Below, piece after piece: positions 10,623 through 21,549 of a stretch of 64,000 nt of DNA; the first letter of the stretch is position 1; each line of letters begins with the position of its first letter. The stretch lies in NCBI GenBank assembly GCA_014529385.2, contig CM043966.1, positions 86,954,087 to 87,018,086 on the forward strand, read 5' to 3'. This DNA comes from Adiantum capillus-veneris. Lineage: Eukaryota > Streptophyta > Polypodiopsida > Polypodiales > Pteridaceae. Under the pieces are notes generated by a model, which was given only the letters and a program-made list of their open reading frames with translations, had not been told where the DNA came from and did no database searches. A program made the position numbers and the translations under genes.

Positions 10623-13600
10623 GTGACCTATGAGACCGAGTTACAATTGAAAATATGCTTTTGGAATTGTAATGGATACCCATGGAATGCGGGGGTTGGC
10701 ATTGATGAACTAACAAGCAAAGCCGATGTTGTACTTCTTGTTGAAACTTGGGAGCATGATACACAAAGGATTAACGGCTTGGAGGATTACAATGTACATT
10801 CATTGATGTGGTCAAAGAATCTCAAGCAACGAAGAGGACAAGGAGGGTTAGCATGTATGGTTAAGAAAGGATTGGAAGATTTTGTATCAATTGTGAAAGA
10901 TGACAAGTACAAACGTTATGTATGGCTGAAAATTATGACACCAAAAAGAGCACCCATTTTTGTAGCCGGTTGCTACATTCCTCATCATGATTCTCCCTTT
11001 TATGCTTGCATGGATAGAGATCAACCATTTTCTGATTTGGAAGAGGACATTGCTTATTTCAAAGGTGAAGGTGATGTTATTGTATTTGGGGATATGAATG
11101 CTCGCACAAAAACATTGCAACATGATACTCAACAATTTGATATGCCATACATTTCAAGGGAGTTGGAGAAGGTTCACTTGTATGATCGTACTTCAATGGA
11201 TGAGAAAGAGCCGGATCACTATGGAAAGTTACTTTTACACATGTGTAATAGCACGTGTATGCTCATTGCCAATGGTGTATCTTTGTGGAGTGGAACCAAT
11301 GGATTTACATGTAGAAGACATAATGGGAATAGTGTGATTGACTATATGCTACTCTCTGAAGCCATCATGTATCGCATAAAGAGTTTTATGTTTGGTCAAT
11401 GGACCCCGGAATCCGACCATCGCACCTTATGTATTGATCTTTCATGTGGAGAAGCAACTAAGCATGATAATCTCAGCCAAAGGAAAGAGAAGTTATCACT
11501 ATGTATGGATTTCAAACGGGCACCAATGTACGTTGAAATGGTTGAGCAAAAATTATGAATGACAAAGCTTCAATGTGATGCACCATTGGAAACTAAATGG
11601 GAAGCTTTCAAGAAAGCTATTCGTTCTTGTGCGGAAGAATGCTTTGCCATAAAGCATCTCCATGGTATCAACAAAGATAGATAACGCAAAAGGTGGTTTG
11701 ATAAAGAATGTCAAGATGCTCGAAAGTCCTTGATAAAGCTTGATGCAACTATGGACAAAGACAACTATCAAAGTCATTTGCATACATACAAGGCATTGAT
11801 TCAAAAGAAGAGAAGAAGATGGGAAGTAAAGCAACAAGAATTTCAAGTCCAAGAAAAGGCACATGCATGTGGAAGATTTTGGAGAAACTTGAGAGGCAAG
11901 CGGGTTGAGAATTTTGGTAACTTGAGTCTAGTGGATATGTACACACATTGTAGGCAATTATATGAGCAAGAAAATACTGAAAAAATGCCATTTTATGGTT
12001 CACTCCCATGTATGCCGTCTTTTTTTACTATTGAGGATGTATGCGGTGGGCTTGAAAAGTTGGCCACTCGCAAAGCAGGAGATCTTCAAGGTATCAAGCC
12101 GGAGATGATCAAATGGACGGGAGATTTTACCCATGAGTGGATGTGTGATATGTTCAACCTTGCACTTCAACATGGTATGCCTTATGATTGGAGTACTAAT
12201 TGGGTTAAGCCTTTGCATAAAGGAGGGGATGTAAAGAATGTAAGCAACTACCGGACTATAATGATTGGGTCTCTTATGGCAAAGTTGTTTGGGTGCATAA
12301 TGGAGATGAAATTGAGTGATTGGGCTGCAGAGAATGACAAGCGTGCAAAGGGACAAGCGGGTTTTCGTCGATGCCATAGCACCATTGATCATCTTGTCAC
12401 TCTTCGTGTTCTCATGGAGGAAAGTCGGTTGAAAGGCAAGCGATTGTATTGTTGTTTTGTGGACTTTAAGAAAGCCTTTGATATGATTCCACGTAACAAT
12501 TTGTGGAGAAGGATGGAAGAACTCCACGTGCCAAGTGAGTTTATGCTTGCGGTTTCTCAAATCTATGAGAAGGTGATTTGTCAATTGCGCATGGGAAGAG
12601 AAATTTCAGAAATTTTTGTAAGCACTATTGGGGTTAAACAAGGATGTCCATTGTCACCAACTCTCTTTGGTCTATGCATCGATAAATTGGAACAAATGGT
12701 ACTTGACTTTATGCAAGAAGAAGGCATTGAAGAGGTCACTATTTGCAATGCGGTAATCATGCTTTTGTTGTATGCGGATGATGTAGTGCTTCTAGCACAC
12801 ACTTTAGAAGATGCACAAAAGCTTATGGTTGTCCTTGAGAACTTTTTCTTGCATAGTGGGCTGATTGTAAATGAATCCAAAACAAAGGTTATGCTTGTGA
12901 AAACCAACCATAAGGAGAAGCCATGCATTGTGTACAACAACGAGACACTTGAAGTTGTTGAGAGCTTTAAGTACCTTGGCCTTGAGGTTCCATCCAATCA
13001 CAAGTGGCATGAATGTGCTATGCATCGTTTGGAAGCGGAAAAGAGAGCATATTATGCATTTGAGAACATGTGTAATGCAGGAAACATCAAGTGTTGGGTT
13101 CTCAAGAAGTATCTTTTTGATGCATTGGTGACACCGGTTCTTCTTTATAGAGTTGAAGTGTGGGGCGGGAGCATCTCAAAGTCTACTTGGAAAGAGTTTG
13201 AGAATGTCCAAAAGCGTTTTCTTACAAACTTTCTCCAAGTTAAGACACAAACACCATATATGCTCCTACTTCTTGAATCGGGATCTCTTCCAATTGAGGT
13301 TATGGGCATGGAAAGGGTTGTGGAGTACATGATAAAGATGCGTCAAAACCCCTCACATCGACTTCCTACAATTGCATGGGAAGCAAGCAAAAAAGTTCAA
13401 AAGACGCATAAAAGCAAGATCTTGAGCACGGGATGGATGCAAGACATAAAGAAGTGGTTTGGGAGATGGGATGCATTACACTTGCTACATGATGCTTCAA
13501 TTGACTCTCAAGTGAATGAAGCTTTTCTACAATGCCAATGTATTACGGCTTGGGAGAAATCCGGTGGGTCACGCTTCATACATTACACCACCTATATTGC

Positions 13601-14015
13601 CCCCAACTACAAAACCATGTTCTTCGCTGAGAGAGGAAACCGTACTCACACTTACATGCTTGAGCCTATTCCCTTGTCCGCGATACGCACTATCGCAGCA
13701 ATTTGGCTTAGCTCCCATTTCCTTCGATGCGAGATAGGGCGTTGGGGCAATGGAGAAGAGTCAAATCGATTGTGCACATTATGCTCACTGCAAGTTTGAG
13801 AGTCTGAGTACCACACACTACTAGAGTGCTCAGCTTTTGATCACATCCGAACTTGCTTCTCTCACATTTTCAGCCATAACTTAGACCTACACACTTTCCT
13901 CTCCCAGCCAAAGTGTGGGCTCTCCATTGCGACTCTCATCACTACAATTTTGGAGCATCGAGAGTCACTCATCAGCCATACACATACTACATCACATGTA
14001 ACTTTGGTCCCATAG
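10623..14015 (+). pseudogene. LINE ORF2 (endonuclease - reverse transcriptase)
   Basis: A single frame extends from 10623 to a stop at 14013-14015, broken only by stops at 11556, 11681 and 13797. The endonuclease part (10650-11450) has FWNCNG, LLVETW, VFGDMNAR and the terminal SDH (ESDHRT). RT shows NYRTIMIGS, GQAGFRRCHST, FVDFKKAFD, VKQGCPLSPTLFG and the catalytic YADD at 12771-12782, all intact. A C-x2-C-x7-H-x4-C motif follows near 13770-13830. The endonuclease nicks DNA and RT primes on the nick. With about 1130 codons and so few stops it is among the better-preserved coding sequences in the window. Confidence 0.88.
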
Positions 14016-14054
14016 GTCATATTTGACCTCCAAGGACGATAATAAAATCTATCT

Positions 14055-14059
<5 letters not shown>

Positions 14060-14104
<45 letters not shown>
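14060..14104. repeat. (CT)n tract at the LINE 3' end
   Basis: About 22 CT units directly after the AATAAAATCT stretch. It occupies the position of the poly(A) tail. Confidence 0.85.
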
Positions 14105-14109
<5 letters not shown>

Positions 14110-14149
14110 CCCCTTTCGCTGTCGGAGTTAAGCATGGAAGCAAGGGATT

Positions 14150-14860
14150 TCTCTCTCTCGTGAATGAGCAAGCAAGAATTTTGTCTCTCGTCGAGCATAA
14201 GGCGAGCGGCTATTATTGAAAAAGCCAGGAAAATGAGAAACTAGGTTAAGTAAAGAAAAGGATAACAAGAGTTGTGAAAGCTATCTGCGAGCTTGGCAGA
14301 GTCTTTTAAGGGAAATAGAAGGCATCCAAAGCAAGGCAATTAGAGGAGAAGTCGAAGCTTGTGAGCGGCAATCATGTCATTGTAAAGAAAATAGAGTAAG
14401 AAGTTGCAGAACATTTGGCAATAATTGAAGCATGAAGATTGAGGCAGTGAGCATAATTTAAGTTTGCAGAATCCAAGGGCAGTTGAAGCAGATAAAGCGG
14501 CAGGAGGGAATTTCCATCATCGTCATCAACTAAATATTGATTAAACATCTTGTTAAGTCTCGATGTCATTAATGGCCCAATTAATCCTATAAAACGGGAG
14601 CTTAAAGTCCTAGTTAGCAGATGATCCAAGTGATGGTGCTGTTAACAGTCCACCTTATCTAAGGATTCAGTTGTACTTAAAGATTGACTTGATTAATTGA
14701 AGTTTATGGTGATTGCCATAGCCATTTGCACCTGTTGTTCTTATTCTCTCTCACACCTCTCACAGCCAGAGGCCGAGCACCTACCGACTCAGTTTTGAAC
14801 ACATATCCATCGACATCTTTGGTGAATCCGATGTAAAGAGAGCTAGGGTGGGAGGTAAAG
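14150..14860. other. Interior of the putative LTR element, no gene seen
   Basis: No conserved domain on either strand. The stretch should contain the end of the left LTR and the primer binding site, but no TGGTATCAGAG-like site was found. Confidence 0.4.
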
Positions 14861-16711
14861 ATGGATAATTTAGAGCAGATGATGAAGTTGATTGGAGAGT
14901 TGAGTGTAAATGGTTTTGATGATGAGTCAATAGTTCGAGATTTTTCAAAGATGCTTCCATTGGTGCAAGGATCTCTGCTTAAAATGGAGACCATGAAGAA
15001 GAATAATCAAATGGATGAAGCTTTAGATGCGATTTACGACAAAAGGCGAGTCTTTGATGGATATGGTCTAGAAGGCTATCTAGAGTGTTATGAGTTGGAA
15101 ACCAAGTTAAGAGGAATACTAGAAGAGTTAATGATAAAATCTTTTGAGTAGTTAGTGAGTTCATATTTGAAGGAGCAGATTCAAGAGGTTACAAAAGCCT
15201 ACAATGACAACAAGGAATATTTCAAAGAAGCTATTGTACAAGTAAGTTATGAGCATTATGCAAGCTATCAAGAACAAAGTCCAAGTCTACCAAACTACGC
15301 AGATATTTGAGGAGTACAATCAAAATTAGAAGCTATGATTCATGAGTGTATGGTACAAGATGCTACCTTCTTACAGGCTAATGATGAAGATATTGTTGCA
15401 GCTATGTATGGAAGGCTAGGTTTAGCATATGCCTTGCATGAAATAAAAGTCTTTGAGGGTGAGGCTCTACAGCCTCAGGATACACAGGGTGAATTTTGCA
15501 AAGAACCTATACATGCAGTACAGGAGGAAAAGAAATTAAGGGATCAAAAGAACAAATTGGCTAAAGAAAAAATTGTGCAGGTGAATGAGTGCAACCATAT
15601 GCAAGTAGACATGCATGAAGATTCACTTACAACTGATACTTTTGCTATGGACTTAGAATTAGAGCAAAAGTTTTTTGGTGCAAATTCTACCATAGAGTTG
15701 ATTGATGATACAGATGTTATAGGTCAAAGTAAGACTTCAATTGAGAGCAACAAGACCATGGATTTGGGTATACCTGATTTGCCAAATTTGGATATACCAG
15801 ATTTTGAGGACTTGGTTAAGCAAGTGTATGTGTTTGAAGATCTGCAAAAAGCTGATTTAGAGGAGGTGCAGACTCCTTCATTGACAAGTTGTTGTGATGC
15901 CGAGCTACCAAAGTGGAAAAATGATCTTGAATGTGATGATGATGATTCAGAGGGGGTGCAAACTCCTTTGGCAAGTTTCTATGACCCAGAACTATCGAAG
16001 TGGAAAATTGATCCTGAATTTGCTGATGATTTAGAGGGGGAGCATACTTCTTCTTTATCAAGATTTTGTGACACGAAGATCACACTATGGTAGAATGTTC
16101 ATGAACTTGATGATGCTGATTTAGAGGGGGTGCATAGTGAAGTGCAATATCTTGGTGTTGACTATGATTGGTTTCATTGTGTCGATGATACAGACAGGGC
16201 AGTAGATGAAAGTTTTAATGTGCATGCTGAACTTTGTGCTACAAAAGTGCAAAGATATTTGGATGAGGGGGAAAGACTTACAGAGCAGTTTACAATAGAT
16301 GTATTTAGTATGCATGTCATATGTGGAAATCCTAGTTTACAGCAGCCTGGGATGTGCAGGATGGGGGAACCTTCTAAAGCGGTGGACCTACATCTTATGT
16401 GCTTATTGGAAAAAGCCTTGGAAGGGTTCTAAAATACAAATGCTAAGGATACCAATCAATCTAGATTCGTGCATGAAAAAGTTTTTTTAGATGCAGCTGA
16501 TGATGGCCTTATGCAATTGTTGGATGATGGTCTACTTGATAGAGAATTGTTTTTTGATGCATATTGTGAGCCTAATGAAGAGATTTGTTCTAGAGACTTG
16601 ATGTATTTAGATGTGCATGATTGGGATTCCAATACTAGTGAGAGTGAAGATGCACTAAAAATCCTTTTCCCTGTGATTAATGATCGACAATTGGATGAGC
16701 CAGTTGCATAG
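14861..16711 (+). pseudogene. Long acidic ORF of unknown function with internal repeats
   Basis: One frame is preserved for about 617 codons with only five stops (15149, 15308, 16091, 16430, 16709), each readable as a former Gln or Arg codon (TAG/TAA/TGA from CAG/CAA/CGA). The N-terminal third is helical (MDNLEQMMKLIGELSVNGFD). The middle has three to four copies of a ~30-residue acidic unit with EGVQTP, DPELSKWK and DLEG boxes (about 15840-16140). The C-terminal part continues acidic. I do not recognise a domain. It lies where gag-pol would be in the 8179-18972 element. It could be a gag-like or accessory protein, or a captured host gene. Confidence 0.55.
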
Positions 16712-17605
16712 GGGATATGGCAGTATTTAGTGATACCTGATGCTATATGGGATCTGATGTTACCCTATGATGTAGGAGATTTTAAGCTAGCTTTTGACCC
16801 AGGAGGTGACATATATATGCATGGTCCGGGGAAATTGACTTATATGGCATATGATTCCAGGCAGTTTTCATGAAGATTTGTGGGTTAATTTATGTTTATG
16901 CTCTACTGATTGGAAGTTCTTGTATTTTCCCTATAATCCTGGAGGATGGTGCAATTTTTTAAAAGGAATGCTAACAGTGGGGAAAATGTCCGGTTTCCAT
17001 TTGATCTCGGGGGCTACTAAAGTGCAAGTTGCAGATTCAAAGAGTACAAGTTATCTATTGTAGCAACCTGCATGGTACAAGGTTTTGTTTTCTAAATTAT
17101 GCTTAGTCAAAAGAGTTTTTGTTATGCATTCAATATGATTACACGGCTGGCTTCCAGTTGACTTCTTTGGACAATTGATGAAGTATCTTAACATCTATTG
17201 AGTTGGTTCTGCTACCAGAACTTGAAATAAAGGACTTGACGACCATTCCGTGTGTAGATAGAGTAAGGCATACTTGAGCTTGATAGGGTTCCCTAAAGCG
17301 AGCCTAATGGTCAAGCTGTGTGAATCATTATCTCAAGCACTTGAGTCTGGCGTGGTTCACTAAATAGGCTATCCATAATCGAATGCTTTGGAGATACGAC
17401 AGATAGGTTTAAAGATTTCTGATGGGAAAATACCTAATGATTAAGATAGAACATTGATGATAGGGTATAAGCCTTATATTATTTTTCATATGTTTACTAG
17501 TTACATGAGTTTGATGATGGCAAAGAGCTTGAGGTACCAATGGCAGATGCAGATTGAAGTGCAATTGGCACACACAAGAGGCTGTGCAGGTTCAGAGGGG
17601 GTGGA
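16712..17605 (+). pseudogene. Downstream continuation of the unknown ORF
   Basis: After the stop at 16709-16711 the same frame still reads GIWQYLVIPDAIWDLMLPYD and FDPGGDIYMHGPGK. A second frame then takes over (from 16851), with LWVNLCLCSTDWKFLYFPYN and GGWCNFLKGML up to 17063, and broken pieces to about 17590. This is probably the decayed C-terminus of the same protein, since it runs directly into the polypurine tract at 17594. No domain recognised. Confidence 0.4.
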
Positions 17606-18972
17606 TGTCATGTAGCTCCACTTCTATGATGGGAAAAAGACCAAAGAAATGCAAGATAACCTTCTTTGAATCCTACACATTTATTGAGCAGTGATCAGGG
17701 CTTGTGAACAGGCCAAGTTTAATGATTAATGTATGCCACATGTGGCTTTAAAGGGACAACAGATGCCTTGATGATGCTAAAAAAGAGTATACTTGAAGTG
17801 AGAATAGATGAAGGTTTATGATCTAAAATTGTAGTGCTTGAAGTGCTCTACCGGCCTGTCTTTATGGCTCGTCGATTGCAGCTACGGTGAAGAAGTTATG
17901 GCAATTTGAAGTTTAAGTTGATGCAGATCCCTATCGGATTGGGCAAATGTAGATGAAGGATCAAAGATGGAGTGAATGCATGGGCCTGAAGTGCTCACTT
18001 TGTGGACTATGATGGTCTTTTTAGATACGCGATCGGAGTTCCGGTTGCCAAGAAATTGGCCGTTAAATATTCATAGGGGACTGGTTTCGTACCACTCTAG
18101 TCCGCTCGATCGGTGTGCCATCTGGGAATTTTTGAGCTTCAATCAAGGAATGCCGACAACCAATGCTGTACTTGGCAATGCTTGAGTTAATCTGCATGCC
18201 AGACGGCAAATGGAAACACATGCTTTGGAAGTTAAATATGTTAAATGTGGTGCCCATACGGAAGCACATAAGGTTTTTGAAGAGCTTTGTGTCCCAAATT
18301 TAGTCTCTTGGAATGCAATGATTGTGGGGAATTCCCAACACGGCTATGGTAAGGAACTCTGGGCTTTTTTCACCGAGTGCAAAAGGGATGCCTTCTGGCA
18401 AATGCAATCACCTATACCTAAATCTTGAGGGCATGTGACACTATCTAGGAATTATGATGGGCGATAAAAATTCATGACAACATTGCCAGTCAAGGGTTGC
18501 TGAAAATGGATGTCATGATAAGAAATTATTGATTGACGTATATGCCAAATGTGGGCCATAATGAAAGCACATGAGGTTTTAATGAGATTTTGATTGGATA
18601 GATTGACTCTATTGCGGGGAATGCGCAACATGTTAGTGGAAGGTGGTGTTGGCGATGACTTGGTAGATATGCATGTCAAATGTGGTGCCCTTACAAAGTT
18701 AAATGGCCACCCAAAGCACTTGGTGGAGGCGTGTTCAAGAGGCAATGCCCGTCCAAGGGCCAAAGGCCACCCAAAGAACTCAAACCATGGCCACCCATTG
18801 GGTAAATATGAAAATTATGTGTGGATGAGAAAAATAAAAAGAGGAAAATGGCGTGCAGGCAGCGAAAACGAGCGCTGGGAGAGGAGAAGAGGCTTGTGCT
18901 GGCCAACTCAAGCATGGGATGGTCTGGCTTGTGAAGCGTGATCTACTCAGGAGACTAGGGCAAAGAAGTTTG
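17606..18972 (+). repeat. Right copy of ~1.3-kb direct repeat (putative 3' LTR, truncated)
   Basis: Matches 8179-9463 throughout. The polypurine tract lies immediately upstream. The copy ends abruptly at minus-strand copia integrase sequence. Divergence from the left copy is visible by eye (scattered substitutions and small indels), implying an old insertion. Confidence 0.75.
18195..18700 (+). pseudogene. PLS-type PPR protein fragment inside the right repeat
   Basis: Reads HALEVKYVKCGAHTEAHKVF, ELCVPNLVSWNAMIVGNSQH and GGVGDDLVDMHVKCGAL. It is slightly better preserved than the left copy: 18210-18428 is open for 72 codons. Same origin as the fragment at 8660-9200. Confidence 0.8.
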
Positions 18973-20452
18973 GGGTGCTCAATAGATGGCTCTCTATCAT
19001 GCCATGCTTCGTATGGAGACATAGACTGCAATGCTTTTGTAGGACACCTAGTGAATAATAAGTGGCACACCTAACAACCTCAAGCCAAAGAAAATGTGGT
19101 AAAGTTTGACTCTTGACCATACATCGTGCCATTTTTGTAAGAGTCCTGTTTTTCCTTGCAGCAACACCATTTTGCTGAGGCGTGTACGACACTGTATATT
19201 GGTGTTTTATCCCACAACTAGCCAGAAATGCATTAAATTCATGAGACATATACTCCCCCCCTTGATCAAAACGGAGGGCTCCCATAGTACATTTCAAGAC
19301 ATTTTCAATCATAACAAGAAATTGCTTGAAGCACATAAACACTTCACACTTAGCTTTCAACGGATATACCCATGCATGCCTGGAGTAGTCATCAATGAAA
19401 GTCATGAAGTACAAGTAATTTCCCAAGGATGGAGTTTGAATAGGCCCACAAACATCTCCTTTGATTGAAGACTCTACAATTGCTGCACTTGTATTGGACC
19501 GTGTAGTGGATCCAGCCTCTTTCTTCTTAGCCTCTTTTTCTTTCAATTTTGGACACTACTTGATCAAGTGATCATTAGCTTTATAATAATGGCAACGCAT
19601 CTTCTTTTTTCCCTTATCACCAAAATTTACAGACGAAGTGCTGCCAACAAAAGCGATAGGAACAAAAGTTTTGCACTTGCAACAGAACCATAAGAAGTGG
19701 CTACATTACTGTTCCCACCTGTTCTTTGAGCTGCAATAAAATCCTATTCAACTGCACGCTGCCTAGTCCTGTTTTTTTTGGAAAGTGACTCTTGCAACAG
19801 CAAGGTGCATAATGCATCAAACTTGACAACTTCAAGATTTGCTTGGGTCATAAGTCTCCAAGTACTAGCAAAAAGTCCGATAAGAATCTGGCAAAGCATC
19901 AAGAACAGTCTGCACAGTGAACTATCAAAAATGACTTCTCCTATAAAATTAGTTGCTCATTAACATCCTTGAAACCAACAAGGAAAATGTCCATTTCATC
20001 TTCCTCATGCATAATCTTCGATTCCTGCTCTTTATGTAACAAAGCAATTTTAGCCTCATTGCGGCTTGCATAAAGAATTGCTAGAATATCCCAAGCTTGT
20101 TTTGCAAATTTTGGTGAATGAATGTGAGGAGTGATAGTGCACTTCACAGACAATGCAGTCAATGCATGATCTTGTGCATCTCTTACATCCCAAAAAGTTT
20201 TCTCAGCTGGCTGTAGGCAAAACAGTTCTGACAACAGCAACCTTAGCAACAAAACTTGGAGCATCATCAACATTGCCTACATCCACAGTACCAGGACGTA
20301 CATCAATGCCCTACACAATCTTACAAACTCCCTTTGATACAATTACATGTTGCATCATGTAAGCCCAGATGATAGGGTAATTTTTCCCATCTAATCTATC
20401 CTCAATAGTAGGAAATAACATGTGTCCCTCATTCCCTTTGTGTAAAGGAAGC
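18973..20452 (-). pseudogene. Copia gag fused to integrase core (minus strand)
   Basis: On the minus strand from 20452: LDGKNYPIIWAYMMQHVI, the conserved start of copia gag. Then come AEKTFWDVRDAQDHALTAL (about 20175-20220), FAKQAWDIL and a decayed zinc knuckle near 19560-19600. It runs directly into the integrase core (18990-19500) with GDVCGPIQT, FIDDYSRHAWVYPL, LRFDQGGEY and TPQQNGVAARKNR. The protease and the integrase zinc domain (several hundred codons) are absent between knuckle and core, an internal deletion. Integrase stops at about 18973, where the 8179-18972 element begins. Confidence 0.85.
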
Positions 20453-21178
20453 TTGTGAGTGTGTGTCTGTGTTTCTCTCTCATCCCCTACTTATAGGGCT
20501 CGCCCCCACCCATGTAGAAATCATGAAGACTTTTTTGTACACACACAAAGCATCCAATTTTTCTAAGCTTGACCACTGGACACAACCTTTGATTTTTGGA
20601 ACCTAGCATTTTGGAAGTCTTAATGGGTTGAACCTTAGCGTCTTTAAAGCCCATTGCTACACATTGCTCTTTTGCAGATGGCCCCCCCTTTGGATCCCTA
20701 TTGGTCTGCCAGCTTAACCAATATTCTAGATTTTTCTCCCCTAGAACTTCCCCATATTAAATGATCAGTTTAACATGAGAAAATCATTTAGGAGAATTAG
20801 ATATTAGTTATTATGACATAAGACAAGGTACGGTCACTTATAATATATCTTGACAATCCTAACATGTACTCCACTTGTCTCACGCATACCTATACATGGG
20901 TGAAACAACAACACCCTTCCTTATTTATAAACAGGGTGGAAACCCATCACCCAAAAGTTTGGGGCGTCCATATGCCAAACTAGTTTCCCATACAACCGGG
21001 TGGTTTCCCTAGGATAAGAACGATATCCTAAGTAGTATCCACAAACATACACATGTAGGAGGTACAAACTCCATATACATGGGGTAAACTAACTCATCCA
21101 TGATTGACAAGCCATCATTATTCATCACGTGAAGTGAAAATATTCCAAGGAATTAGAGGTGTCTTGAGACAAGTTGTG
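20453..21178 (-). other. Possible 5' LTR/leader of the minus-strand copia
   Basis: No coding feature. It lies directly upstream of copia gag on the minus strand, where leader and LTR belong, and includes stretches resembling the TATACATG-rich LTR start seen at 7540 (21070-21090, on the minus strand). LTR ends could not be fixed. Confidence 0.3.
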
Positions 21179-21182
21179 TTAA

Positions 21183-21252
21183 CACTAGTCCTATAATTGG
21201 ACACTAAAGTGTCATGAGACACTAAAATGTCATGAGATACTAAAATGTCCTG
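21183..21252 (+). repeat. Left terminal inverted repeat and subterminal repeats of the piggyBac element
   Basis: CACTAGT is followed by three spaced copies of an ACACTAAARTGTC palindrome-like unit. This is likely the transposase binding array. It is shared with the element at 25785-27083. Confidence 0.8.
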
Positions 21253-21549
21253 CAAACACTTTAAAAGGTGTGTTTTTTTTTGGAAGGGAGCATTTATCAA
21301 GACTGACTAGAAAGCTAGCCTAGTTTGTCTCTCAAAACTTGAAAAAATGTCCCAATTTTTTTAAAAGCAAAAAAACTTCCTAATTAGCTTGTAATTAAAG
21401 CATTTTTGGGTGACTTTTTTATGCTTTCATGGATTTGGCTATGGAGCCTTGGAGGGGAGAGGATTGGCAAAGGAGAGCCATTGGATGGGCAAGGCTATCC
21501 AATGGTTCAAATTGAACCCACAAACAAGCCACAATGAACTTACCCAAGC

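Larger units (their letters stand above)
9632..14129 (+). mobile_element. L1-like LINE (non-LTR retrotransposon), nearly full length
   Basis: Two ORFs in the L1 arrangement: ORF1 with coiled coil and RRM-like domain, then ORF2 with AP-type endonuclease, RT and a C-terminal CCHC motif. A 20-bp imperfect duplication flanks it (9612-9631 and 14130-14149; 17 of 20 identical, all three differences transitions), which I read as the target site duplication. The 3' end has AATAAAATCT followed by a long (CT)n tract instead of a clean poly(A). It lies inside the putative LTR region of the 8179-18972 element. Confidence 0.75.
8179..18972 (+). mobile_element. Putative non-autonomous LTR retrotransposon inserted in copia; contains PPR fragments, an unknown ORF and a LINE
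   Basis: Direct repeats of about 1.3 kb begin TGTCATG at 8179 and at 17606. The right copy is preceded by a polypurine tract AGAGGGGGTGGA (17594-17605), as expected for a 3' LTR. Minus-strand copia sequence abuts both sides. The interior encodes a long unfamiliar ORF (14861-17600) but no recognisable protease, RT or integrase, the structure of a large LTR derivative. No target duplication or LTR end is seen at 18972, and about 1.4 kb of copia RT is missing there; a deletion spanning the right LTR end and the copia RT would explain both. That the repeats are LTRs is inference; segmental duplication is the alternative. Confidence 0.5.
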
